Under the pieces are notes generated by a model. The model was not told the origin of the DNA, did not search any database, and was given only the letters and a program-made list of their open reading frames with translations. From Tetradesmus obliquus (lineage: Eukaryota > Chlorophyta > Chlorophyceae > Sphaeropleales > Scenedesmaceae): a stretch of 64,000 nucleotides of DNA. Location of the stretch: positions 4,328,501-4,392,500 of the forward strand of contig CP126199.1 in the NCBI GenBank assembly GCA_030272155.1, in the 5' to 3' direction. Shown piece by piece: positions 50,315 to 61,714 of the stretch. How positions within the stretch are numbered: position 1 is the stretch's first letter; every line of letters starts with the position of its first letter. The position numbers were made by a program, and so were the translations under genes.

Positions 50315-53300
50315 TCAGCAGATCAGGTTGAGGTTGCAGTAGGGCATGCGCTGCCGCAGCTTCTCCTGGCCTTTGGAGCCACACGCATGCTGCAGCGTGG
50401 CGTGCGTGCACGACAGCTCCAGCCGCCGCAGCGAGGTGAAGTGCTGGTAGGCTGCCGCCACGGGGCCCAGAGCTGTGAGGTCATCACTCTGCCACGTAAG
50501 ATACCTGCAGGAGCACACAGGCCAGGTGGCAGATGGCGGCGGCGGCAACATGCTTGCTGCTGTCCTGCAGGGAGTCCTGTAGACGATAGAAATCACAACA
50601 GCATGGTGAGCACAGCCTTAGAGACAGCACAGATTGGTATGAAAACTTTCAACATAGCAGCTCGCCGCACCTGAGGCTCCGTAGAGGTGCCAGCAGGGCC
50701 AGGCTGCTCTGCGTCAGCGCCTTGTTGTGTGGCGCCACCACAGACAGCTCCACTAGGCCAGTCAGGCGGCTGAGGGCCTCAACGCCCTCGTCACACAGGC
50801 CAGACACATGGCACAGCTTGAGCTGTTGTAGGCTAGGCAGTGCCAGCGCTAGCGCCTGCGCAAGGTTATCAAGTGTGGGGACCGCAGCGGAGCAGCAGCA
50901 GGGCGGCATACAAGAATGTCTGCTGGTGGGTGCAACAATGCAATGGGTGTGCAGACATTTTTGGCAGGGACTGGCTAAGCCTAGACAGCAGACAGCGCAC
51001 GGCATGCCACACCAAGCATCCTGTTGCATATCCTGATAGTATGTTGTTGCCAAGGTCATCTGCTGGCCGCAGTTCACAGCCGAACAAACCCTAACCACCT
51101 TGGCTTGCCTTGTGCAACAGCATTATAAAACGAGCACAGGCACGCGCAGATTTGCTTCACGCACATCTAGCTGGTGGCTGCGCAGCCTGCAGGACTCCAG
51201 CTTCAAGCTCGCAGCAGCCGTTTCAAAGCACTCCACCCTCCCAATGCATGTACAGCTACACTCTACGTCAAACACCGTACATACAAGCAATGATAATGTT
51301 GTTACTAAGGCTTGATTAGTATCGCAATGATGATGTCACGATGATGAAACACCATACACACAAGCAGCTGTGCTTCGCTCACCTCTAGCTGGCGGCTGCG
51401 CAGCCTGCAGGACTCCAGCTTCAAGCTCGCCAGCTGGCCCAGCACAGCAGCAGCAGCATCTGCTCGTGCCCTCGGCAGCGGCAGCATGCCAGCCGCTGCC
51501 TGAGCATACACGCCTGCAGCAGCTGCTGCTGCTGCAGAGGAGCTGCCAGCAACAGCTGCAAATGCCAGGCCCCCTGGCTGCTGCTGTGCGAAAGCGCTGA
51601 CATTGCTGAGTGTGCTAGCTGCCGCTGCTGCTGCCACGAATGCAGCAGGCGATGTGGTGATGTCGACATTGCGCAACTCCAGCTGGGTGAGGCCTTTCGG
51701 CAGTTGCAGCAGGTCCAGAGCCACTGGCTGTGGCGGGCTGCCAAAGGGCTCAGCATTCACAGACAAGCTGCAGGACAGCAGGAGCAGCAAATCAGAAGCA
51801 CACCGTAAGTTGCCCAGACACGGCATAGCGATGGGTGGCAAAAGCCAGTAGCAACTGCAGCCAAAGGCACGACACCTGCAGCATGCAGTAGGCCGGCTAG
51901 GGCCTCTCAATTAATCTTTTTATACAGTGAGTTCACGGCTGTTGGGTCCAGCCCTTGTAACTGACTTACTTCGACAGGAAAAGGCCGCCAGGGCGTGGCT
52001 CTCCCACCCCAGCCACACGTCCTCCGCTACGAGAGCATGTTGGTGGTACATGCATGAAGCATGTGCGCAGGTAGACAGACATATCAACAACCAGACAGAG
52101 AGCCAGCCAAAGATACAGACACACGAGCACGCTGACAGATACAACGTATAACTCATGAGCACGCTGCCAAACTATTGGGCGCACCTGCAGGCTGCTGAAC
52201 TGACGCACTGCCAGCCCTTCAGCACACATACATCATGCACAAAACAATTGACAACCGAAAGACGGACAAACAGACGCACATGCAAACGGAGCAGATGGGC
52301 ACACAGAAACATAGAGACACAGACAGACCAAACAGGGATGCTGCCAAGCCCCGCGTGCAACTATCCTCTCACAAAACAGCACGCCGACAGACTAACAGGC
52401 AGGCAAACTGGCGTGGCCGCACAGCCCACCTGCGCAGGCTGCTGAACTGGCGCAGCTCTGCCAGCCCCTCAGCAGTCACGTCGCTGCTGCCAAGGCACAG
52501 CCGCAGCGCCCGCAGCTTGCGGAAGCTGGCAGCCAGCACAACACTAGCGCATGCATATGCGCCAAGAGTGAGAGACACAAGGACAGGCAGGAAGACACAC
52601 CTACATACATACCGAGGCACCGAACAGACACACAAACAAACAGCTAAACCGTCAGACAAGCTAGCACACAGGCTAACGGGCCATAAGGCGCACCTGCGCA
52701 GGCTGCTGAACTGACGCAGCTCTGCCAGCCCCTCAGCACACACAAGTCATGCACAAAACAAATGATAACCGAACAACACACAAACCGACGCACAGGCAGA
52801 GCGACAGATGCGCACACAGGCACACAGACAGACGCAACAGGAATGCTGTGAGGAACCACATGCAACTACCTTCTCTCACAACAGCACGCCGACAGACTAA
52901 CAGGCAGGCAAACTGGCGGGCCGCAGGGCGCACCTGCGCAGGCTGCTGAACTGACGCAGCTCTGCTAGCCCCTCAGCAGTCACGTCGCTGCTGCCCAGGC
53001 ACAGCCGCAGCGCCCGCAGCTTCCTGCAGCCTGCAGCCAGCCGCGCAGCTGCCTCTGCTGACAGCGGCACTGCGATGGAGCTCTCTGCCATGCGGCGCTG
53101 CTCAGGGAAGTAGGCGTGCTGCTTGGTGAGGTGCAGCACCTGCAGCAACCGCAGCAGCAGTGCAACGACTAGTTGTTACACGCAAACAAGATGTTTTGTT
53201 TCAAGTTCAGGAAACAGTCCTGCACACCTGAATTGCATGTCCAAGTCACAATCTCCTGTAAGATGAAAAAATGCATTCCATGCTCACGCAGCAGGTCAGC

Positions 53301-56300
53301 ACTTGCTGCAATCCCCGCCACCCCCCCCCCCCCCCCAGCACTGCAGCTGCGTTGAGGCATATCGTCATGTCAGGCCGGTAGCAAACCAACTTGCCTGCAG
53401 GTTGGAGAGTGCACTGAGCTCGCTGAGCTGCAGCGTCAGCGTTGAATCCCCGTTGCTGTACACGCTCATGCGCAAGTCGCTGAGTGCAGTAAGGCTGGCC
53501 AGTGGCTCCATGAGCACCATGGAGGGGTCACGCGCCAGGCGCACACAGCCCAAGTCCAGACGCACCAGCCTGCAGAAAAAGTAATAGCAGCAGCAGCAGC
53601 AGCAGCAGCGACTGAAAGCAGCAGGATCGCTTGCAGCAGGCCCCGCACCAGGAACAGTGTAGACGACCTCAATAGCAGTTGTTATGGCCAGAGGCGTGTA
53701 TGCCAGGGGCGCGTATGCCACAGTGGCAGACTCAGCTGCTTGAGCATGATTTTGCAGGCATTGGCTGTGCACAGCAACATGAAATGCGGGATGGTGCACA
53801 GCAGCAGATGCATGCGCTCGCAGCCCATGCTCACCTTGCATGCAGGTAGAAGCGCGCTGTGCGCAGGAGGCCTGTCAGCTTGTCAGTCCACCTGCAGTGC
53901 AGTAAGCCATCACACACCACAGCAGTTGGCTGCAGGCAGCCCACCGTCCCACAACGGGTTGAAGACAACCATGGTGGCGAGCTATCAAGTGCACTTGCAA
54001 CTGACATACATGTTTTTGATCAAGGGCACAGGGCAGGCTGCTGGTGTGGCTATCCTCACCAATCCTGCAGATTTGCAGGCATAGGCTTGGTTGTTATTCT
54101 AGATCAGCATAAAAACTGAACCTGAGTTACCACCATAAATCAAGTAATTTTTTAAGCACAACGTGAGAGAAGGGTTTGGGGAGTTTTGCGGAGACCCCGT
54201 CATTGGCACGTTCACATATTACTCAGGCTCCATGCTGCGCACCTGAAGCGCATGGACACGTCACCAGCCACGTCCCTCAGCTGCTGCATGGCGCTCTCAG
54301 GCAGCTCATAGTCCATGCCCTGCAAGCGGGTGACACAAAAATGTCATAATCTGCAAGTATCACCTGCAACAGCTGGGTGCCGATGAGGGTGGCTGCTATA
54401 TGTGCATATTTGTTGTATGAATAAGTTGTATGAACAGTTGCATGAACAAGCAAACAGCAGCTGGAAGCGCCGGCGACACATACACAGCTGCGCGAGTGCA
54501 CACTTGAGATGCTCGCCACAGCGTCTCAAAAGGTGTCCTGCTGCTGTACATATACAGCTTGCAGCGCACCAGGTGCAGCTCCCGCAGACTAGGGCAGGCA
54601 GCGAAGCACGAGGCTGTTGCTGCATCCAGGCAGGTGTCCAAGCCATGGCAGGACAGGCTGGCCAGCTGCGGCAGCTGCCCAGTCAGGCGAGTCAGGCCGC
54701 CAGCTGTCAGGTGGTATGCACGGAACTCGAGCACCTGCGGCATGGCAGTTTGTAGGATGTTTGCAGATGACGCAAAACAATGAGCGTCTGGAGGTGCAGC
54801 ACATAGACACTGGTGCATGGTGGCACAACAAAGTGTGCAGCACTTGCAGCCAGTCACGCCTGCTGGCCATTGCGGCTTGCTGAATACCAGGTACTGCAAC
54901 ATCATAAGTTATAACAGTTAAATTTGAATTGTAGTTGTCATCTTATAGTTAACATAACATAACATGGTAAAGCCGGTCTACTGCACAGCACACAACAGCT
55001 GTGCTGCAAAGCAGCTGCCCCACCTTGAGCCGCTGCAGCTGGCTCAGCAGCGTCACTTCGTCATCTCCCAAGCCACAGCACGCCTCAGGCAGCACATGCA
55101 ACTCCTCTAGCTGAGGAATAGCCAGCACCAGGCCCTGCAGCAGGCGCTGCGCTGCTGCCTGCGTGAAGCTGCCGCCGCTGAGGGTGAGGCTGCGCAGGCG
55201 GCTGAATCCTGCAAAGCACTCGTGGCCGCTGCTGCTGTCCAGCCACAGTTCAAAGCCTTCGCTCAGCTGCAGGTTGAGGTGCTGCAGGAGCAGGAAGCGG
55301 AAGCAGAACTTCTTCATTCAAATGTATTAAGCAGATGCATGTGTTGGTGCCTGGTGTGAGCTGCAGGTTGAGGTGCTGCAGGAGCAGGAAGCGGAAGCAG
55401 AAGGCATGGAAGGACAAATGCATTACGGTTCCTGGGTCACGAGGAACCTAGGTAAATGCAGAGCTCCAGGGTGAGGTGCTGCAGGAGCAGGAAGCAGAAG
55501 CAGATGTGTGTTGCGCAGATGCATGTGGTGCATGGTATGGTGCACCAAATGAACAGGTGTGGTTGGTATCATGGGCCAGCAGAGGGGTCGATGAGGAAGT
55601 AGCAGGTAAGGGGTGGCAATGGCAGGCAGCTTGCAATCAGAACAGGTACCTCTGTGCAAGCAAACACATGTGTATCCTTGTCTCCTGACATGTATCGCTG
55701 ATGAGATGCATTGATAATGCACAGCACACACTTTGTGGTAGAAAACTGGACGCACGTTGTAGTGCAAAATACTTGGTTACCTGGCAGCTCACCTCGATAT
55801 GCTTCAACTGACGAGCCAGCTGCTCGATCTTGCCTCCAAACTCGAGCTTTGGCACAGCAGTGCTGACATAAGCCTTGCAGGATGACAGGCTGGGTGTTAG
55901 TGCCGCAAGCTGCTGGCATTTTGCGGCCCATGCAGCCTCGCTCGGGTGCACGTCAAGTTCAAGCGTCTGCACTCCCGCAGGGATGCCCTGCTTCCAAGCT
56001 TTGCATACAAGGCTTGCGCTGTTGACATTGCTAGGGGTGGGGCCGATCATGCCACCAATACACTGCAGGAGATCTGCGCAAGCAGAAAGTCAGCAGTGCA
56101 TGCATGATTATATTTGAGCATGCCCACCTGCAGGCACATCTGCATGCGCTGCTGTGCGTGCAGCTGCTGTTGTTGTGACCAACACCTCTACACGCATCAT
56201 GGTGGCGCAACACCAGCAGTTTGAGCTGCCAGGGTGACGAGTGTCTTCCCTGCACGCACCTGCAGGCAAATCGCCCCATCCTGCGTCGCTGAGCTGCAGC

Positions 56301-56329
56301 CCTCCACTTGCTGCTGAGCTGTCAGACAT
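50315..56329 (-). CDS. F-box/leucine-rich-repeat protein (~701 aa)
   Basis: Exons in coding order: 56329-56260, 56073-55793, 55281-55024, 54734-54570 (or to 54504), 54319-54243, 53891-53835, 53569-53395, 53139-52934, 52026-51970, 51767-51383, 50855-50671, 50504-50315; phases agree. The N terminus (WGDLPAGADLLQCIG, then SASLVCKAWKQGI) is a degenerate F-box, the SKP1-binding part of SCF ubiquitin ligases. Irregular leucine-rich repeats follow (LRSLTLSGGSF; LRELHLVRCKL; LRALRLCLGSSDVT; LTQLELRNVDI; LASLKLESCRL; LQQLKLCHVSGL). The end of exon 4 is ambiguous between two GT donors of the same phase. Intron 7 has a GC-AG donor (CAG/GCAAGT at 53394). Introns 2, 8 and 10 contain extra copies of exon edges, one of which forms a full extra LRR exon candidate. 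Target unknown. Confidence 0.82.
51156..51212 (-). repeat. Copy of F-box/LRR exon 10 3' end
   Basis: The end of exon 10 (coding LKLESCRLRSRQLE, to 51383) recurs about 170-230 bases downstream in intron 10, with the donor GTGAGCG changed to TGTGCGTG. The segment also extends into intron sequence shared with the original. Confidence 0.8.
52185..52733 (-). repeat. Three further copies of F-box/LRR exon 8 3' end with donors
   Basis: The exon 8 end (coding EGLAELRQFSSLRR, donor after 52934) recurs with donor-like GT at 52694, 52430 and 52185. The copies are 41, about 100 and about 36 bases long. Spacers are A/C-rich and themselves repeat (blocks at about 52360-52425 and 52868-52930 share gcacgccgacagactaacag). 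Confidence 0.9.
52430..52525 (-). other. Candidate extra LRR exon of the F-box/LRR gene
   Basis: The largest exon 8 copy has both an acceptor-like CCAG before 52525 and an intact donor GTGGGC after 52430. It is 96 bases long with phase 2 at both ends, so inclusion between exons 8 and 9 keeps the frame. It would add 32 residues (FRKLRALRLCLGSS, then DVTAEGLAELRQFSSLRR), that is, one more leucine-rich repeat. Whether it is used cannot be told from sequence. Confidence 0.5.
53321..53336. repeat. Sixteen-C homopolymer in F-box/LRR intron 7
   Basis: A run of 16 C on the + strand means a G16 run in the transcript, 180 bases before exon 8. It could form a G-quadruplex or be a slippage site. Confidence 0.9.
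55281..55480 (-). repeat. Three acceptor copies of F-box/LRR exon 3 start
   Basis: CTTCCTGCTCCTGCAG followed by the exon start CACCTC (coding HLNLQLS) occurs in coding order at 55478, 55375 and 55281; the last is the intact exon. The matching upstream polypyrimidine tract is included in each unit. Confidence 0.85.
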
Positions 56330-57557
56330 CCGAAACGGAAGCCAGTTGACGCTGAGGCCACCAGCTTGGGTTGAGTGGCAGACGTTAACGATGTTTCTTT
56401 TGAGAAGCCAGCAGAAGCAGGACAACCTGCTGAAACCTCTCACCACACAGGCACGAGACGAGGTTGTTGTGAATCCACCACACCTATCGACGCTCAGACC
56501 ACACTCAAAGATTCGTAAAACAATCGAAGGTACATCCAACGACAAAACAGCGTGTCAACAGGAGTGAAAGAGCGTTGCAGCACCGAGGATTTGTGTCGAC
56601 AGAAAACATTGGCAGCACTGCCGATTAACAAACACACAGAGGAACCGAAAAACAGTAGAAAGTGCTTGATTTTCGCGCTGCGAACAAGACAAGCATGGTG
56701 TAGAGGAGCACATGCCACCCCGTGCTTGCTTGGAGATCTGCTTTTTGACCGTGCCGTGCCTGTAGAGCACAAACACATGGTTGATTTCAAGCCCGTTTCG
56801 TATTACTCGATGCTGCTTTATTACCGCAGAACGAGACACTTGTGCTGCTGGCAGATCAGCACACAAGCACACTGCAGCACGGCTGGACTGTACTGCAGCA
56901 CAGACTGCTTCTGAATTACGTTGTCTACTTCTGCTAAAGGCGCGCATAAACGATGCATAAATGCCATCTACATCACGCACCCGGTGCAACACTGCTGCAT
57001 GCCCTGCCGTATCTTATCCAATTTCCGCTCAGTGAGCACTGAGCCAAACGCAACCTGGCCATCAATCTCCTTGCAGTAGAGTCTTCGCATCAGCGTAAGA
57101 TTCTCAGGGATTTTATTTATAGTAAATTTCTAAATTAGCAAACACAAGCAACGCAGACAACGTTGGGCCACCCCAGCCTGGCTCTCTGGGTTTCTGTGGG
57201 GTGACACAGGATGGAGCCCTGCCTCCCACCCTCCTCCTTCCCCGTGTATGTTGACAAGTGGCTGCTGCTAGCTATGTTCTGTGAAGTTCGACACGGCTCC
57301 TGCGCACCCTGTCTGTGTTAACATTGGCAACACTGCAACGTGTCACTTCCGGCCCTGCCCACCTGACGGTGGTTTGTGGCCCCTCCTAGCTTGTTACATG
57401 CTGCGCCTGATCTTGCGCTATCGCAATTCTTGAGCTGTCTAACCTTTGGTTCAAGAGGCGGGGATGTGATCGGTGATCTGTACAGTTCTCACTCTGCGGT
57501 CGGAAAGAGCAGTACCAATTCCATTGATCTTTCGCTGCATTCGATCTCGCGACAAAG
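56330..57557. promoter_or_regulatory. Divergent upstream region, F-box/LRR (-) and coiled-coil gene (+)
   Basis: 1.2 kb separates the two start codons. No third gene is seen. An AT-rich block (ttttatttatagtaaattt) at about 57111-57130 is the only core-promoter-like feature. Both promoters are inferred to lie here from gene orientation. Confidence 0.4.
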
Positions 57558-60500
57558 ATGACGCAGCCACCGATGTCTGTTGCTGAATGGTATCCAGAAC
57601 AGCTGCCTCAGGCCTTAAGGACTGCAGCAGGACTGACAGACGAGGAACTTGCTGCCCTGGTGCCATTTGCGGGAGCATTTGCTGACCTGGCTGCTGTTCC
57701 TAACGCCAGAGTGGTTATCTTGTTGGAAGTACCGCGGCCAAAACACTGGGAGAGCGACATGAACAGCACAGGACCATACCCGAGCAAACACTTCAAGACC
57801 TTTCATCAGGTACATGTGGCACGAGTCAGGGTGCTGAAGAGCTTGCATGTTGAGTCATATCATTGAAGGGGGCATGATCAATGATCCAATGCCATGCATA
57901 AATGTGGCACACCATGATATAGGGATGGGGGGTACTGACACCTCCGCACCACCCCGTGTAACCCAACATCCAAAACATGTTTTTACACACTGCAGGTCGC
58001 TTGTGGCCGTTTGTAATGCCATACCAACAGCTGGTATGGTAACCTACCAACTATGGGTATGGTACCCTACCTATAGTTGGTAGGGCTTACCATGTGCCTT
58101 AGCTGGCTAGGGTTTTGAGAGGTTGCACGCAGCCAGTACGCCTCCAGCATTGCAGTCTGGCTTGGTGGTGGCATCCAACGTGGTATCGTATGTTGCAAGC
58201 CTCAATTGTTGGCTGTCGATGTGTTGTAGTCCGCAATTCCGTGCTGGATCTGGTCAACCTGCTCTGCTCAGGGCGGTGCACGACATGACAGGCAGTAACA
58301 TCTGAACCCTCTACCACCTCGTCGTCGGCATGTAAGAAGCGCATTACGTAGTGAAGGTAGATGAACTTGAGGGGCATTCTAGGCACGCCGCTGCGACGCA
58401 ACACAAAGTAGTGCCGGAGTACTGCAATCAAAATACACTGCCTGGCTGTTGAGCACGCTGCATTGCACAAGGCACTCTCATGGAAGGCAATTTAGGAACA
58501 CAGAGTACAGCGCAGGAATTGCTGTGGGATGTCGGCCAATCTAGCATTGGCGCGAGAGACAAAGAGCAGTGCACTGGATATTGCCTCTTCGATGGCGTTG
58601 ACGTTTCCGTAAGTGTAATATTACATCATGAAGCAATAGCTTTCAAATGTACTGTCATTCAACGCTGCGCTGCTGCCGCTCATGCGCAGTCGATGATGGG
58701 GATGAACCTGACAGCAGCAGGCCAGCAGAGCAGCAAGGAGTTTTTCATACCTCAGGTGTGCCAAAGGGCTGTGCACTGCACGCATTTCTGTCAGGTGCTT
58801 AACTATGCATTGAGATGTGCTGGAGCAAACCACATGTATGGTACAGCAGTAAATGCGGTGCTGATGTGGCGCAGCAATCATCTTCATCGTCCCTAAACAA
58901 ACACACACATGCAACACATGGCTTACTAGATACTGCTTGAATCCAAACAGTAGATAAACAAGATTTCCAATGTCGTTCTCTGCTCATGGCAGGTACCCAA
59001 ACAGCAGACGGCTGCATACACCACAGACCCAAAAGCCATCCCGCAGCTGCAGCTGCCCCAGCAGCAGGCACCCGCATCCCCATTCACTTATGGCAAGGTG
59101 TTCTATGCAGACCAGCAGCAGCAGTACAACATTCAGCGTCACCGCTTGGCCAACCGCTCATCCAGCTTTGACACATACACAGATACATCAAGCATCAGCA
59201 GCCTCAGCAACAGCTCTTGCTGCTTCCCCGCCTCTCACACTACCTCAGCAGCCTGCCAGCCACCCCCACCGCCACCGCCGCCACCACCTGCGCCACCAAG
59301 AACAGCACAGCCCCCTCCTCCACCGCGCCCGCCACCACCTGCGCCAGCACCCACCCCACCAGCACCAGCATTGGTGGCTGCAGCTGCTGCCCAGCCCTGG
59401 CTCATTCCTGGTGACAACTCCCAGTCGCAGGTGTGGACAGTGCTGACTAGGGTTTTCAAATAGCTCACGGGGTGTATAGCGCTCCGCTGACTGCCACCTT
59501 GTTGAACCTTGCAGGGTTCGTAATTTGCATGCACTTGATTGTCTACTTGCAGGCTCTACAGTTTCCAACCCCCACAGCAGCTCAAGCAGCCTGTAGCTTG
59601 ACGGTGCTTGGATCCCCATGCAGTGTTTACAGCTGCACATGTTTGACTACTAACGGTGTGCATGTGGCATGCTGTTGATACACAGGCAGCCCTGTGCCCT
59701 GAGCTGCTGCTGCTGTCCAAAAGCGCGCCCTCCTCTTCTGTGTCTTCCCCATGGGCCCAAGCAGTAGGCTGCTTGCCCTCTCCCATGCACACCTTACCGC
59801 AGCTGCAGCAGCAGCCACAGCAGGATGTGCTTTCCTGCTCCATCACGGACAACAGTGCAGCCTCGCTCATGCAGCAGCACGTGTTCCAGGTATGGTTGGG
59901 TGCTGCACGTGCGTGTTGCTTGCTTCCAGCTTGCAGGAACTGCTGTTTTTGCCAGTGATACAATGTTCCTGCAAGCATAACCTGGCAATGTTTCAGCATG
60001 CCTTCTTGCCTTATCAGCGGCATAGGTGTTTATGCTGTGTTATGCTGCCGCTGGCTGCTGCACTCCTCCAGCGCCGCATCCAGGCGCTTGATGAGCGCGA
60101 GGCACAGCTGCAGAAGGTGAAACAGGAGCAGGCACAGTATGGCGCCTGGCTTGTGGAGGCGCGGCAGCAGCACGCAGCTGAGTATGCGCGGCTGCAGGCG
60201 TTTGCAGCTTCGTTAGATGCACAGGAGGAGCAGTTCAGGGCATTGGTGCTGCAGGTAGGTGGACGTTGTTATGTTCTGGCACTTGCACCCTTGCAGGACT
60301 GTTGCTCTGTGCAAAGTGATGCTGCTGCAGCATGTGCAAGCCGCACCTCATGTTTCCTGCAAGCCGGTTACTCTGCAGCCAGCTGTGCTGGCTGGGGTGC
60401 GTCCTGTACTGTCTCATGCAATGTTAAGGTAAGCTGACCATGTTGCAATACGCCGAGGCTGACGCTGGTCGCATTGATGTGCCTGATGTAACATGGCTGC

Positions 60501-61714
60501 TGCGGCAGGAGGCGCAGTCTGACCTGCCGGCACAGCAGCAGCAGCTGGCCAGGGACAGGCGGGCGCTGGAAGGGGAGAGGGGTGCCCTGCAGGAAGCCAG
60601 GCAAGAACTAGACTGCCAAGTGAAGGTGAGTGCTTCCTTCTACCCTGTGACGTAAAATTGTACAGTGACTACATGCACGTCAGCTTGCAGGACAGTCCCA
60701 AACGCAGCACAATAAACAGCAAGCACACTTCAGTCGGCCATGGTTCTGCCAAGCATGCCATCAATCACAGGCAGGTAACAGCGCAAAGCTGCTGAGAATA
60801 CTGCTCTGCTTGCTGTCTCGCCTTGCTGTCCCGCCTTGACATGCCCCTGCAGGTGCTGGATCTCGCCAAGACTATGAAGCTGCTTCTGGGCTCAGCAGAT
60901 GCCCGCGCAGCGGCTGCTGCTGCCACCAAGTCCGGCTGCCAGGCCTGCCTGGCAAGGCTGCTAGGCCAAGGATGCATGCAGGACCAGGAGCAGGCCTTGG
61001 CGCAGTCTCTTGCACAGCAGCAGGTAGGAGTGTGGTGCTTGCGGTTTAACCATACTCTGCATCACCTGGTCACCTAGTGCAGGCTGTGTTGCAGGGGCAA
61101 CAGGCGGGAATCTGGTGCTCAAGATGACCTGTGGGGTTTCTGCCATTCGCATGTCTCGCTAGTTTCACTTCACCCTCAAAGTGAACATATGCTGTTCTAC
61201 TTTGATGATGTCTAACAATGCATCAACTGCCATGTCTGCAACTGTCAACTAGATCCAGCAGTCATCACCACACCACTCAAGTCAGACAGCAGCTACTATG
61301 GCAGATGTTGTCAAGGCAGCTGTTGTGGCAGTGCGCGCACATAAGAACAGCAGCACCACGGACCTCTCAGAAACAGCAGAGCCAGGCGATGCATCAGACA
61401 CCAAGTCTAAGAATCAGGAGAAGCAGCAGCGCAAGTCACAGCCAGCTGGCAAGGAAAGCCCTCTGCAGCATTCACAGACCAATTCCAAGCAAGCAGGGAC
61501 TGGCAAACCCACATTTCTCAAGGTAGCCAAGGCTGTGAATGCAGGCGGCACTGACTTCAAGCAGCAGTTGAAAGGCAGCAAGCAAGGCAAGACAGTGGCT
61601 GCTGCTCGTGCTGGCAGTGCGGGCGGCCAGCCTATGAAGGCCAAGGCATCCGCCACCAAGTTCAAGGTGACATCAGGTGCTGGCAAGATCAAGGTGCTGT
61701 ACAGGGGGGCTTAA
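57558..61714 (+). CDS. Unrecognised coiled-coil and proline-rich protein (630 aa)
   Basis: Exons: 57558-57809, 58690-58755, 58993-59430, 59686-59889, 60072-60254, 60509-60625, 60853-61023, 61253-61714. Every intron is phase 0 and the total is 1893 nt. I do not recognise the family. Exon 1 gives a compact, non-repetitive start (SVAEWYPEQLPQALRTAAGL) that may be a small domain. Exon 3 has YGKVFYADQQQQYNIQRHRL, then a long polyproline run; polyproline often binds SH3, WW or profilin-type domains. Exons 5-7 are charged heptad-like helices (RRIQALDEREAQLQKVKQEQ; LARDRRALEGERGALQEA), so a coiled coil is likely. The last exon is Lys/Ala-rich and ends KFKVTSGAGKIKVLYRGA, suggesting a basic tail. A scaffold or cytoskeletal role is possible but unproven. 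Exon 2 could start further upstream. Confidence 0.72.
58044..58083. repeat. Inverted repeat in intron 1
   Basis: An 11-base perfect arm pair (ctaccaactat / atagttggtag) encloses a smaller pair (gggta / taccc). It sits in the 880-bp first intron of the unrecognised gene and is flanked by further taccaac/ggtatggt repetition. It could be a hairpin or a miniature element remnant; no target-site duplication is evident. Confidence 0.7.

Noticed and set aside
58480-58689. Extending exon 2 of the unrecognised gene upstream to 58480
   Set aside because: The frame is open but composition is not gene-like, and a good pyrimidine-rich acceptor at 58689 gives a phase-consistent exon.
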